DNA of 33,655 nucleotides from Marinosulfonomonas sp. (GCA_026984915.1 JALSRG010000100.1:1-33655), one strand, 5' to 3'. Positions 1-7,877 are shown, counted from the first letter of the stretch. Notes: generated by a model from the letters alone, not told the origin. Numbers and translations: made by a program.

Positions 1-154
1 CGCGCTCTTCGCTGTCTTTGGGCAACAACGGATTGTAGGTGCCCAGCTTTTCGATAAAGCGGCCATCGCGCGGCATGCGGCTGTCGGTGGCGACAATACG
101 GTAGAACGGGCGTTTCTTGGAGCCGCCACGGGCGAGACGAATTTTCATAGCCAT
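1..154 (-). CDS. rpsP: 30S ribosomal protein S16 (N-terminal part, cut by window)
   Basis: This is the N-terminal 51 residues of S16, a small-subunit ribosomal protein. Reading the minus strand from 154 gives [11 protein letters not shown], then [14 protein letters not shown] and later [10 protein letters not shown], which is the highly conserved S16 start. The first ATG (154) is preferred over the second (148) because AGGAGA lies about nine bases upstream of it. The gene runs off the left edge. It follows chorismate mutase in the same direction, and ffh-rpsP proximity is usual in alphaproteobacteria, where rimM and trmD normally come next. Confidence 0.95.
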   Translation of the reverse strand, partial: MAMKIRLARGGSKKRPFYRIVATDSRMPRDGRFIEKLGTYNPLLPKDSEER

Positions 155-203
155 GAGTTTGTTTCTCCTGTCTTCATGTGCTGCGAGAAGGGATAATCCC
201 TTG

Positions 204-488
204 TCATTCCTTGTGTTTCTTGTGGTGCTGGATGACTTCCTGAATGATGAAATTCAGGAATTGTCTGGCGAATTTCGGGTCGAGATCGGCCTCGATCGCC
301 ATTTTTTCCAGCCGCGCGATCTGTTGGGCTTCACGCGCCGGATCAGAGGGCGGCAGGTCGTATCGGGCCTTGAGTTTCCCCACGGCCTGGGTCTGGCGAA
401 AGCGTTCCGCCAGGGTATAGACGAGGATCGCATCCAGCCGGTCGATGCTGTCGCGGTGCACTTTCAGAAGGGTTGCGGCGTCGGTCAT
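204..488 (-). CDS. Chorismate mutase, AroQ class
   Basis: A 94-residue all-helical chorismate mutase that converts chorismate to prephenate for phenylalanine and tyrosine synthesis. The length is that of a stand-alone AroQ domain. Residues lining the E. coli active site have counterparts here: Arg12 in the first helix (HRDSIDRLD), Arg29 (LAER), Lys38 (VGKLK) and the Arg52-Glu53 pair (DPAREAQ), with glutamines near residue 83-87 in the last helix. GGAGAG sits about seven bases before the ATG at 488. It lies between a GNAT gene and rpsP on the same strand and could be cotranscribed with ffh. There is no signal peptide, so it should be cytoplasmic. A PchB-like isochorismate pyruvate-lyase is the alternative, but there are no salicylate genes nearby. 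Confidence 0.88.
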   Translation of the reverse strand: MTDAATLLKVHRDSIDRLDAILVYTLAERFRQTQAVGKLKARYDLPPSDPAREAQQIARLEKMAIEADLDPKFARQFLNFIIQEVIQHHKKHKE

Positions 489-528
489 TGCAATCTCTCC
501 GGGGCGGCGAAGGCGGTGGGGGCAGGAT

Positions 529-561
529 GCCTCCGGCGGGGATATTTATGGACAGAAGAAG
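529..561 (+). repeat. Dispersed intergenic repeat, copy A
   Basis: It reads GCCTCCGGCG, then GGGATATTTATGGAC, then AGAAGAAG. It starts four bases past the GNAT stop codon and lies between that gene and chorismate mutase. The same layout (GCCTnCGGCG, a TATTT core, a purine-rich AGAAGAAG tail) recurs at 11006-11040 and, less perfectly, at 15418-15450. In each case the element lies 3' of a gene and points the same way relative to it. Confidence 0.6.
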
Positions 562-564
562 CCA

Positions 565-1098
565 TCAGTGCAGCGCCTCCGGCGCGGGGTGGCGGTAGAC
601 GAAACAGCGCAGACCGGTGGGGGTTCGGGCCGATTTATCGCGGGTTGCGCCCAAGCGTTCGGCCATCGCGATCGAGGCGACGTTGTCCGGCGCGATATAG
701 CTGACGGCGGTGGCCCAGCCAAGTGTTTCATAGACGTGTCTGATTACGGCGCTTGCGGCTTCGGTTGCATAGCCCCGCCCCTCGTCGTGTGCGCGCCAGA
801 GCGACCAGCCAATTTCGCGTTCGGGCCAGTTTGGGGGGTGTAGCCCGCCAACATGTCCGATGCCCCGGTCACTGTATTTTCGGGTTATGATGTAGCTGCC
901 AAATCCACGCAACGTCCAGTGGCCGATCATTTCGGCAAACTCGGACCAGGCTTTGCTCGTGTCGGCGGAGCCACCGGCATATTTTGCACGATCAGATGCA
1001 AAAAACTCAACAAAGCCGTCCACGTCGCGGCGCCTGGGGCCGCGCAGGATCAGGCGCTCGGTTTCGAGCGTCGGGATATGGAGGGTGGTGCCGGTCAT
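565..1098 (-). CDS. GNAT family N-acetyltransferase (RimJ/RimL-like)
   Basis: A 177-residue single-domain acetyltransferase of the type that moves an acetyl group from acetyl-CoA to an amine. The opening LETERLILRGPRRRD is the standard start of RimJ/RimL-type GNATs. The acetyl-CoA pyrophosphate loop is visible as DEGRGYATEA near the middle. The motif-B region follows as PDNVASIAMAERLG. The substrate cannot be read from the sequence. Its ATG (1096-1098) overlaps the ffh stop codon by four bases (ATGA), so it is probably translated by coupling to ffh. The two genes form one transcription unit, although a functional link to protein targeting is not implied. Confidence 0.88.
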   Translation of the reverse strand: MTGTTLHIPTLETERLILRGPRRRDVDGFVEFFASDRAKYAGGSADTSKAWSEFAEMIGHWTLRGFGSYIITRKYSDRGIGHVGGLHPPNWPEREIGWSLWRAHDEGRGYATEAASAVIRHVYETLGWATAVSYIAPDNVASIAMAERLGATRDKSARTPTGLRCFVYRHPAPEALH

Positions 1099-2591
1099 TT
1101 CTTCTTGCCGAAGCCCGAAAGCCCGGGGGGGAGTTGCAGGCCACCGCCGAGGCCGGGCAGCTTGCCGCCCATCTGTTTCGCCGCGGCTTCGAGCGCTGCC
1201 GGATCCATGCCCTGGCCCATGTCCTTGGGCAGACCGTCCTTTCCGAACATGCCTTTCATGGCCTGTTTCAGCATGCCGCCCTTGCCCATGCGCCCCATCT
1301 TTTTCATCATGTCCGCCATCTGGCGGTGCATTTTCAGAAGCTTGTTGAGATCGCTGACCTCAAGCCCGGCCCCGCGGGCGATGCGTTTCTTGCGGCTGGC
1401 CTGCAGGATCTGCGGGTTGGCGCGCTCTTTCTTGGTCATCGAGTTGATCAGGGCGATCTGCTGTTTCAGGACGCTGTCATCAAAGCCGGCCTCCTGCACC
1501 TGCTTTGACATCTTTTTCATGCCCGGCATCATGCCCATGATGCCTTCCATGCCACCCATCTTCATCATCTGCTCAAGCTGCATCCTGAGATCGTTCATGT
1601 TGAAGCGACCCTTCTGGAAGCGCTTCATCATCCGTTCGGCCTGTTCGGCCTCGATGGTTTCCTGCGCCTTTTCAACCAGCGCGACGATGTCGCCCATGCC
1701 CAGAATGCGCCCGGCGACCCGCTCGGGCTGGAATTCGTCCAGATCCTCGAGTTTCTCACCAAGGCCGACGAATTTGATCGGCTTGCCGGTGACGGCGCGC
1801 ATGCTCAGGGCGGCACCGCCGCGCCCGTCACCATCCATCCGGGTCAGAACGACGCCGGTGATGCCGACCTTGTCGTCAAATTCCTGCGCCACTTCGACCG
1901 CAACCTGACCGGTCAGGCCATCAACCACCAGCAGGGTTTCGCGCGGGCTGGCGATCTTGCTGACCGCCTGAACCTCGTCCATCAGCACTTCGTCGATATG
2001 CAGCCGTCCGGCCGTATCCAGCATGTAGACGTCATAACCGCCCATCGTGGCCTGCTGTTTGGCGCGCTTGGCGATATCGACGGCCGACTGGCCCTTGACG
2101 ATGGGCAGGGTATCGACATCGATCTGTTTGCCAAGGATTGCCAACTGTTCCTGCGCGGCGGGGCGCTGCACATCGAGCGAGGCCATCAGCACCCGCTTGC
2201 CCTGCTTTTCCTTCAGGCGTTTGGCCAGCTTGGCGGTGGTTGTGGTTTTACCCCCGCCTTGCAGGCCAACCATCAGAATGGGGGCGGGCGGATTATCGAC
2301 CTTGAGCGCACCAATATCGGCGCCGTCGCCCTCCAGCACATGTACCAGTTCGTCATGCACGATCTTGACGACCTGCTGGCCGGGGGTGATGGATTTGGTG
2401 ACGGCCTGGCCGGCGGCCTTTTCCTGCACGGCACGAACGAAATCGCGGGCAACCGGCAGGGAAACGTCGGCCTCGAGAAGCGCGACGCGCACCTCGCGCA
2501 GGGCGGTTTTCACGTCGTCCTCGGACAATGCACCCTGTTTGGTCAGGCGGTCAAAAACCCCGGAAAGGCGTTCGGACAGATTTTCAAACAT
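1095..2591 (-). CDS. ffh: Signal recognition particle GTPase Ffh
   Basis: A 498-residue SRP54 homologue that binds 4.5S RNA and signal peptides and delivers ribosomes to FtsY at the membrane. Residues 1-90 form the helical N domain. The G domain carries the P-loop GLQGGGKTTT (109-118), DTAGR and TRMDGDGRGG. The last 150 residues are the methionine-rich M domain, with many MM, GGM and KKM stretches, ending in a Gly/Leu/Pro tail. Translation should begin at MFENLSERL (2591), with AAGGGAC just upstream. An open frame continues 36 codons further, but that stretch is Cys/His/Arg-rich and unlike the family. It is the first gene of a unit with the GNAT gene. Confidence 0.97.
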   Translation of the reverse strand: MFENLSERLSGVFDRLTKQGALSEDDVKTALREVRVALLEADVSLPVARDFVRAVQEKAAGQAVTKSITPGQQVVKIVHDELVHVLEGDGADIGALKVDNPPAPILMVGLQGGGKTTTTAKLAKRLKEKQGKRVLMASLDVQRPAAQEQLAILGKQIDVDTLPIVKGQSAVDIAKRAKQQATMGGYDVYMLDTAGRLHIDEVLMDEVQAVSKIASPRETLLVVDGLTGQVAVEVAQEFDDKVGITGVVLTRMDGDGRGGAALSMRAVTGKPIKFVGLGEKLEDLDEFQPERVAGRILGMGDIVALVEKAQETIEAEQAERMMKRFQKGRFNMNDLRMQLEQMMKMGGMEGIMGMMPGMKKMSKQVQEAGFDDSVLKQQIALINSMTKKERANPQILQASRKKRIARGAGLEVSDLNKLLKMHRQMADMMKKMGRMGKGGMLKQAMKGMFGKDGLPKDMGQGMDPAALEAAAKQMGGKLPGLGGGLQLPPGLSGFGKKK

Positions 2592-2655
2592 GCGCACGTC
2601 CCTTGTCTCTCGGTGCTGCCTCCCGTCCGGAAAGCATCGGCTCAAACCACAAACG

Positions 2656-2684
2656 CACCAGTGGGCGCAACGCGCTGACTGGTG
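2656..2684 (-). other. Stem-loop in the ffh leader
   Basis: CACCAGT (2656-2662) pairs with ACTGGTG (2678-2684). Inside this, GCGC (2665-2668) pairs with GCGC (2672-2675), leaving a symmetric two-by-two internal loop and a three-base terminal loop. It lies 65 bases before the ffh ATG, probably in the transcribed leader. No U-run follows on the minus strand, so it does not look like a simple terminator. Confidence 0.5.
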
Positions 2685-2800
2685 GCGATCCTTGCGCATT
2701 GCAAGGACCGGAAGCTGTGGACTCCCGGAATTGGGCTGCGTTTAGGCGTGAATGATCCGGGAGTCAAGACAGAGCAGGGCCGTTGATACCGCAGATTTTT

Positions 2801-3376
2801 TCAGATGGCGAGCGTGGCAATTTCTGCGTTGGCTGCGGATAGGGCGGTTTCGGCATCCATGCCGGTCACACCGATGATCTGCACGTCATGCAAGCCCAGA
2901 AAACCAAGCACGAAGCGCAAGTAAGGGCTGGCGAAATCCATGTCGGAGCCGATCGGCACCCCGCCCGAGGCCAGGGCAATGATCACCTGTTTGTCGGACA
3001 GAAGGCCGCGCGGGCCTGCATCCGTGTATTCGAAGGTGACGCCGACCCTGGCAATCTGATCGATCCAGGCCTTGAGGGCGGACGGAATGGAAAAATTGTA
3101 CAGGGGCGAACTGATGAGAATTGTTTCTGCCGCCTTGAGTTCATCTATCAGGCTGTCGGACAGGGCGAGGGCCTCGTTTTGCGCGACGGTACGATCCTGA
3201 GGTGGGGTATAGGCCCCCGTGATCCAGCTGTCGGTTACCGGGGGCATGCCGGTTGTCAGGTCGCGCTGGGTTACATCTGTTGCGCCAAGGCGCGCCAGCA
3301 CCCGCCGGCCGAGTTCTCGGGAAACAGAGCCGTCATGGCGGGAAGAGGCGGTGACGTGAAGAATGTTGCGGGTCAT
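2801..3376 (-). CDS. azoR: FMN-dependent NADH:azo/quinone reductase
   Basis: A 191-residue flavodoxin-fold oxidoreductase of the AzoR family. These enzymes use FMN and NAD(P)H for two-electron reduction of quinones and azo compounds in the cytoplasm. The start ILHVTASSRHDGSVSRELG is the FMN-phosphate-binding strand and loop. SSPLYNFSIPSALKAWIDQI is the typical flavin-site segment, and LASGGVPIGSD matches the later loop region. Length fits the family (about 200). The ATG at 3376 has AGGAA eight bases upstream; the longer frame to 3511 runs across the promoter region and is not used. It is divergent from a LysR regulator, a common arrangement for LysR-controlled quinone reductases. Confidence 0.9.
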   Translation of the reverse strand: MTRNILHVTASSRHDGSVSRELGRRVLARLGATDVTQRDLTTGMPPVTDSWITGAYTPPQDRTVAQNEALALSDSLIDELKAAETILISSPLYNFSIPSALKAWIDQIARVGVTFEYTDAGPRGLLSDKQVIIALASGGVPIGSDMDFASPYLRFVLGFLGLHDVQIIGVTGMDAETALSAANAEIATLAI

Positions 3377-3419
3377 GGTGTTGTTCCTGTTCTGATTGGG
3401 TGCCCCCCTAAAGATGACC

Positions 3420-3439
3420 ATTGCAAATTCACACACAAT
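3420..3439. promoter_or_regulatory. Candidate LysR operator between azoR and its regulator
   Basis: ATTG (3420-3423) and CAAT (3436-3439) form a spaced dyad in the 106-base gap between the divergent azoR and lysR genes. A LysR regulator often binds such T-N11-A-like dyads in the shared promoter. The half-sites are only four bases long, so this is a weak prediction. Confidence 0.3.
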
Positions 3440-3485
3440 AGGTTTAATCAAACACCAATTGTTCGTTGTTGCACAGGTGGAGATG

Positions 3486-4388
3486 ATGGATAACTGGGAT
3501 GAAATCCGCACGGCGTTTCATGTGGCCCAGGCTGGCACGGTCAGCGGCGCCGCCGAGAAAATGGGCGTGCATCATGCAACGGTGATCCGGCATATCGACG
3601 CGCTGGAGGCCCGATTGGGCAGCAAGCTGTTCCAGCGGCACGCGCGCGGTTACACGCCGACCGAGGCGGGGATTGATCTGTTGCAGGTGGCGCAGGCAAC
3701 GGACGAGCAATTCGCCCAGTTGGTGAACCGGATCAAGGGGCAGGGGGAATCGGTCTCGGGTGATCTGGTGGTGACATCGCTGACCAGTTTCTCGCCGTTC
3801 CTGACACCGATCCTGGCGGATTTTCAGCGGCTGCACCCCGGATTGACGGTGCGTTATCTGACCGGCAGCCGGGTGTTCCGGCTGGAATATGGCGAGGCGC
3901 ATGTGGCGATACGGGCCGGGTCTGCGCCGGATCAGCCGGATAATGTGGTGCAAAAGCTGGCGATCGAGAAAATCGCCCTCTATGGCGCGCGCAGCTATCT
4001 GGACATCCATGGAACACCGGCTGGCGAGGATGATCTGGGCGCACATCACTTTGTCGGCTACAACGCCGCCAATTCCCGCGCGCCGTTTGAGCGGTGGCTG
4101 CGTGAGCGTCTGCCAGAGGCCAGCATCACCTTTCGCGTGTCAGACAACCGCACCCTGAAAGACGCGGTGGTGGCCGGGGCCGGGCTGGGATTTCTGACGG
4201 TCGAGCAGGCACGCCAGCACAAGGATCTGGTGCAGGTTCTGCCGCCCAGAGCGGAATGGTCGGCCCAATTGTGGCTGGTCACGCATGTGGATTTGCACCG
4301 GACCGTCAAGGTGCAGAGCTTCCTCAGGTTTCTGAAGCAGGCAATCGCCCGTTCGGAAATGGATGACCAGGCAGGGCGCAACGCATGA
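3486..4388 (+). CDS. LysR family transcriptional regulator
   Basis: A 300-residue regulator. The N-terminal winged helix-turn-helix is clear: FHVAQAGTVSGAAEKMGVHH, then TVIRHIDALEARLGSKLFQR. The LysR substrate-binding domain starts near residue 90. Two adjacent ATGs (3483, 3486) are possible; 3486 is preferred because AGGTGG ends five bases before it. It is divergent from azoR, which it probably controls, and its stop overlaps the EamA exporter start by four bases. The effector is unknown; electrophiles or quinones are reasonable guesses from the azoR link. Confidence 0.9.
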   Translation: MDNWDEIRTAFHVAQAGTVSGAAEKMGVHHATVIRHIDALEARLGSKLFQRHARGYTPTEAGIDLLQVAQATDEQFAQLVNRIKGQGESVSGDLVVTSLTSFSPFLTPILADFQRLHPGLTVRYLTGSRVFRLEYGEAHVAIRAGSAPDQPDNVVQKLAIEKIALYGARSYLDIHGTPAGEDDLGAHHFVGYNAANSRAPFERWLRERLPEASITFRVSDNRTLKDAVVAGAGLGFLTVEQARQHKDLVQVLPPRAEWSAQLWLVTHVDLHRTVKVQSFLRFLKQAIARSEMDDQAGRNA

Positions 4389-5269
4389 GTGGACAGATGC
4401 GCGGGCATCTGGCGATGCTGCTGTTTTCGGCACTGGTGGCCGGGTCATTCAGCCTGGGCGCGCTGGCGGCCAATGAAATTGCCCCGGCGGCGCTGAATGC
4501 GTTGCGGTTTTTCATTGCCGGTGTGGTGATCGGCACCGCCGCGCTGGCGACAACGGGGATCCGCCGGCAGGCGTTTCAGGCGCCCTGGCGCTATCTGGCG
4601 CTGGGCGGCATTTTCGCGCTCTATTTCGTGCTGATGTTCGAGGGGCTGAAAACTGCGCCGCCGGTTTCCACGGCGGCGGTTTTCACCCTGACGCCGGTGA
4701 TGTCGGCCGGTTTCGGCTATCTGCTGTTGCGCCAGATCACCACCCCACGGATGGCCCTGGCGCTGATGATCGGTGCGGTCGGCGCCCTTTGGGTGATTTT
4801 CCGCGCCGATCTGGGCGCCTTGCTGGCCTTTCGCGTCGGGGTTGGTGAAATGATCTTTTTCGTCGCCTGCATTGCGCATGCGTTCTATACACCGCTGGTG
4901 CGCAAGCTGAACCGTGGCGAGCCGGCGGTGGTTTTCAGCTTTGGCATGATGGTGGCGGGTTTTCTGGTACTGGTGGTCTGGGGCTGGAGCGACATCTGGG
5001 CCACCGACTGGGCCAATTTGCCGCCGATAGTCTGGATCACCATCGCCTATACCTCGATTGCGGCCAGTTCCATGACGTTTGTCCTGTTGCAGTTTGCCAC
5101 ACTCAACCTGCCGTCGGCCAAGGTGATGGCCTATACCTATCTGGTGCCAAGCTGGGTGATCCTGTGGGAATTCGCGCTGGGTCATGGCCTGCCGCGCGGG
5201 CTGGTGCTGGCGGGCGTCGGGCTGACCGTGGTTGCGCTGATCATGCTGCTGAAAGACGAGAACGCCTGA
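4385..5269 (+). CDS. EamA/DMT family transporter
   Basis: A 294-residue inner-membrane protein with about ten predicted membrane helices in two EamA repeats. The first starts with LAMLLFSALVAGSFSLGALA and ends near residue 145; the second starts with FRVGVGEMIFFVACIAHAFY. DMT carriers usually export metabolites or drugs. The ATG overlaps the lysR stop (ATGA), so it is translationally coupled to the regulator and belongs to its unit. This suggests export of a compound sensed by the LysR protein, but the substrate cannot be named. Confidence 0.88.
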   Translation: MSGQMRGHLAMLLFSALVAGSFSLGALAANEIAPAALNALRFFIAGVVIGTAALATTGIRRQAFQAPWRYLALGGIFALYFVLMFEGLKTAPPVSTAAVFTLTPVMSAGFGYLLLRQITTPRMALALMIGAVGALWVIFRADLGALLAFRVGVGEMIFFVACIAHAFYTPLVRKLNRGEPAVVFSFGMMVAGFLVLVVWGWSDIWATDWANLPPIVWITIAYTSIAASSMTFVLLQFATLNLPSAKVMAYTYLVPSWVILWEFALGHGLPRGLVLAGVGLTVVALIMLLKDENA

Positions 5270-5336
5270 CACCGATCAAGGCGGCACTCCCTGAAATGCG
5301 ATACGATTTGCCGGGTGCGTTTCGATGGAGGAAGTC

Positions 5337-5837
5337 ATGCCTGCCGCAGTCAACAAAAAGCAACTGATCACCGTTTGTGAAAAGGAATATGGCAAACTGG
5401 CCAGCCTTTTGTACCGCATGGATGAAGATCTGGCCGCAAAACCGTTTTCGGACGGGATCAGTATCAAGGACACAATCGGTCACCGTGCACATTGGATAGA
5501 TTTGTTTTTGGGCTGGTACGCTGACGGGCAGGCCGGCCGAAAAGTGTTCTTTCCGGCGCAGGGGTACAAATGGAACCAGTTGAAAGAGTATAATACAAAG
5601 CTGCGGCAAGAACAGGCAAAGCTGGACTGGAAAACGGTTCGCAAAATGCTGAGTGACGGGCACAAACGTCTGATGGCGTTTTTGGACAGCAAGGCTAATG
5701 CAGAGTTATATGGCGGACCGATGAAGGGTGCCAACAACGATTGGACGCCGGGGCGCTGGGCAGAAGCCTCGGGCGCAAGCCACTATCGGTCAGCGGCAAA
5801 ATACGTGCGCAAATGTCTGCGCGAAGCAGGCGTATGA
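5337..5837 (+). CDS. ClbS/DfsB family (DUF1706) four-helix protein
   Basis: A 166-residue protein of the DUF1706 family, related in fold to DinB. Family hallmarks are the opening KKQLITVCEKEYGKLASLL, the DTIGHRAHWIDLFLGWY segment, KWNQLKEYNTKLR, and a C-terminal SGASHYRSAAKYVRK helix. The family includes ClbS, which protects producers from colibactin, and DfsB; most members have unknown roles. I infer only that it is a stress or small-molecule-protection candidate. ATG 5337 is preferred over 5325 because GGAGG lies six bases before it. It is monocistronic, with no toxin or biosynthesis genes nearby. Confidence 0.78.
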   Translation: MPAAVNKKQLITVCEKEYGKLASLLYRMDEDLAAKPFSDGISIKDTIGHRAHWIDLFLGWYADGQAGRKVFFPAQGYKWNQLKEYNTKLRQEQAKLDWKTVRKMLSDGHKRLMAFLDSKANAELYGGPMKGANNDWTPGRWAEASGASHYRSAAKYVRKCLREAGV

Positions 5838-5874
5838 ACTTCTGGTTCTGAAAGTGCCGCCAGGGCCGCAATGG

Positions 5875-6234
5875 TCAGGCGTTATCAGTGTTGCCGGTCA
5901 GAGCGCCTGGCAAGCTGTCGAGTTCGGTTGCAAGGAAGCGTTCGAATCTGTCCAGATCAACCGGCTCAAACTGGCCAAAGCCCTGCATCCAGACGGTGGC
6001 AGCGCGCAGGGCGTCCGGCTCCAGTTTGCACCATTTGACGCGGCCGCGTTTTTCCTGGCTGATCAGCCCGGCGCGGCTGAGGATCATCAGGTGCTTGGAG
6101 ATGGCGGCCAGCGACATGGAAAACGGCTCGGCCACATCCGTGACAGCCATGTCATCCTCAAGCAGCATGGCGAGAATGGCGCGCCGTGTCGGGTCGGCAA
6201 GGGCGGCGAATGTGGCGTCGAGCATGGATGTCAT
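5875..6234 (-). CDS. ArsR family transcriptional regulator
   Basis: A 119-residue winged-helix regulator. LDATFAALADPTRRAILAML is the signature opening of ArsR proteins, followed by the recognition helix SMSLAAISKHLMILSRAGLI and the wing EKRGRVKWCKLEP. It lacks the CxC metal motif of arsenic sensors and has only one cysteine, so it is of the type often paired with SRPBCC/Aha1 genes. No such partner is next to it. The ATG at 6234 is preferred; an upstream TTG (6252) would add six residues. A perfect AT-rich inverted repeat lies about 120 bases upstream. Confidence 0.88.
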   Translation of the reverse strand: MTSMLDATFAALADPTRRAILAMLLEDDMAVTDVAEPFSMSLAAISKHLMILSRAGLISQEKRGRVKWCKLEPDALRAATVWMQGFGQFEPVDLDRFERFLATELDSLPGALTGNTDNA

Positions 6235-6351
6235 GCCTGCCGTTATGCCCAAGGCGCGGCAATCGTCAACCTTTTGGTTGAATATGATGGTTGGACCGGG
6301 ATCGGGGAAACGGCTGCCGGCAGGGTGTGCCGCATTCTGGCGTTATTCAGA

Positions 6352-6375
6352 AATATATAGTAAATACAATATATT
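6352..6375. promoter_or_regulatory. AT-rich inverted repeat between arsR and the atp operon
   Basis: AATATAT (6352-6358) and ATATATT (6369-6375) form a perfect 7-bp inverted repeat with a ten-base spacer. It stands out as a very AT-rich island in GC-rich DNA. It could be the ArsR operator or an UP-like element upstream of the atp promoter. Confidence 0.35.
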
Positions 6376-6404
6376 AGCCGGGCCCCATTTCCTGTTATTG
6401 CGAC

Positions 6405-6433
6405 TTGACTCATACCGCCCCGGTTTCTAGTGT
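6405..6433 (+). promoter_or_regulatory. Candidate sigma-70-type promoter of the atp operon
   Basis: TTGACT (6405-6410) is followed after 17 bases by TAGTGT (6428-6433), about 30 bases before the atpI start. The -35 is near consensus and the -10 is weak, as is common in alphaproteobacteria. Confidence 0.4.
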
Positions 6434-6463
6434 CCGCCCGACTGGATGAGGGGGCTTTGCCGC

Positions 6464-6817
6464 ATGTCTGATGGACCCGATCCCGAGCGTCTGAAAACGC
6501 TGGAAAAACGGATTGAGGCGCTGAGGCAGGAGAAAGCGGGCAAACCTCATCAGGAAGAACACTATTCCCAGGCGCAGCATGCCTGGCGGATGGTGGTCGA
6601 GCTTGTGGTCGGTCTGGGGATCGGCTTTGGGATCGGATACGGGCTGGATACGCTGTTTGGCACCCTGCCTGTTTTCCTGGTTCTGTTTACATTGCTGGGC
6701 TTTGCCGCAGGTGTGCGTACCATGCTTCGCACCGCGCAAGAGCTTCAGCGCGATCAGGTGGCCGCAGAGGCCATGACGAAACAGGCGGCACAGCCCGCCG
6801 AGGACGAGAGGGAATAG
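6464..6817 (+). CDS. atpI: ATP synthase accessory protein AtpI
   Basis: A 117-residue membrane protein that assists assembly of the c-ring of F-type ATP synthase. Residues 1-40 are charged and include a likely coiled coil ([15 protein letters not shown]). Two membrane helices follow, about 42-62 (rich in glycine: [11 protein letters not shown]) and 66-86. The ATG at 6464 has GAGGGGG upstream; an ATG at 6446 is in frame but lies before that site. It is the first gene of the F0 operon, two bases before atpB. Confidence 0.9.
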   Translation: MSDGPDPERLKTLEKRIEALRQEKAGKPHQEEHYSQAQHAWRMVVELVVGLGIGFGIGYGLDTLFGTLPVFLVLFTLLGFAAGVRTMLRTAQELQRDQVAAEAMTKQAAQPAEDERE

Positions 6818-6819
6818 AC

Positions 6820-7572
6820 GTGGCGGCAGAGGCACAGAGCGAAACCGGTCTGGTTTTTCACCCCATGGAGCAATTCACCATCGAACCGCTGTTCGGTGAG
6901 GGCCCGATTCACTGGTACACGCTGACCAATCAGACGTTGTGGATGGCCATTGCCGTTCTGGTGATTTTCCTGCTGCTGGTTGTCGGCACGTCGCGCCGCG
7001 CCCTTGTGCCCAACCGCATCCAGTCGATTGGTGAGCTGGCCTATGGGTTCATCTACAAGATGGTCGAGGATGTCGCCGGCAAGGAAGGGGTTAAATTTTT
7101 CCCCTATATCATGACACTGTTCATGTTCATTGTGGTGGCCAATTTCCTGGGCCTGATCCCGATGAGTTTTTCGACCACATCGCATATCGCGGTGACCGTG
7201 GTGATGGCGCTGCTGGTTTTCGTTTCCGTGACCCTGATCGGCTTTTACAAGCATGGCATCGGCTTTCTGAAACTGTTCTGGGTGTCATCGGCCCCCATGG
7301 CGCTGCGGCCGGTTCTGGCCATCATCGAGCTGATTTCCTACTTTGTCCGGCCGGTCAGCCATTCCATCCGTCTTGCCGGCAACGTCATGGCGGGCCACGC
7401 CGTGATCGAGGTTTTCGCCGCTTTTGCAGCCATTCTGGCGATCGCGCCGCTGTCGCTGCTCGGCATCATTGCAATGTTTGGCATGGACGTGCTTGTCGCA
7501 TTTGTTCAGGCCTATGTGTTCACCATCCTGACCTGTGTCTATCTGAAAGACGCTTTACATCCGGCACACTAA
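6820..7572 (+). CDS. atpB: ATP synthase F0 subunit a
   Basis: A 250-residue proton-channel stator subunit of the F0 motor in the inner membrane. The essential arginine facing the c-ring is Arg184 in [14 protein letters not shown]. Other family segments are [13 protein letters not shown] near the start, [12 protein letters not shown] and the last helix ending [14 protein letters not shown]. It starts with GTG at 6820, supported by GAGAGGGA just upstream and by the usual alphaproteobacterial N-terminus before the HPMEQF block. It is two bases from atpI and 47 bases before atpE. Confidence 0.96.
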   Translation: MAAEAQSETGLVFHPMEQFTIEPLFGEGPIHWYTLTNQTLWMAIAVLVIFLLLVVGTSRRALVPNRIQSIGELAYGFIYKMVEDVAGKEGVKFFPYIMTLFMFIVVANFLGLIPMSFSTTSHIAVTVVMALLVFVSVTLIGFYKHGIGFLKLFWVSSAPMALRPVLAIIELISYFVRPVSHSIRLAGNVMAGHAVIEVFAAFAAILAIAPLSLLGIIAMFGMDVLVAFVQAYVFTILTCVYLKDALHPAH

Positions 7573-7619
7573 GTCAGGGTCAGAAATCTTAGCCAATTCC
7601 AACGTAAGGAGAATTCACT

Positions 7620-7856
7620 ATGGAAGGCGATATCGTACAAATGGGTGCTTACATCGGTGCCGGTCTGGCCTGTATGGGCATGGGCGGTGCAGCTGTAGGT
7701 GTGGGAAGCATCGTCGGCAACTATCTGTCGGGTGCCCTGCGCAATCCGTCTGCCGCAGCCAGCCAGACAGCCATGCTGTTCATCGGCATCGCGTTTTCGG
7801 AAGCCTTCGGGATCTTCTCGTTCCTGGTTGCCCTGCTGCTGATGTTTGCGGTCTGA
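7620..7856 (+). CDS. atpE: ATP synthase F0 subunit c
   Basis: A 78-residue two-helix proteolipid of the rotating c-ring. The first helix is glycine-rich ([19 protein letters not shown]). The polar loop is RNP (41-43), and the proton-carrying acid is Glu61 in AFSEAFGIF. There is no sodium-binding pattern (no Gln/Thr set), so it is proton-driven. A strong AAGGAG eight bases before the ATG suits the high copy number needed. A GC-rich stem-loop follows the gene. Confidence 0.97.
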   Translation: MEGDIVQMGAYIGAGLACMGMGGAAVGVGSIVGNYLSGALRNPSAAASQTAMLFIGIAFSEAFGIFSFLVALLLMFAV

Positions 7857-7877
7857 TATCCAAACCATCCTTACGGT

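Noticed and set aside
853-1908. A 351-codon open frame on the plus strand opposite ffh
   Set aside because: Its translation is a Ser/Pro/Met/Phe-rich mirror of the methionine-rich M domain of Ffh and has no family features.
2592-2699. N-terminal extension of ffh by 36 codons
   Set aside because: The extension is Cys/His/Arg-rich, unlike any SRP54 start, and covers the leader hairpin. MFENLSERL with its own ribosome-binding site is the normal start.
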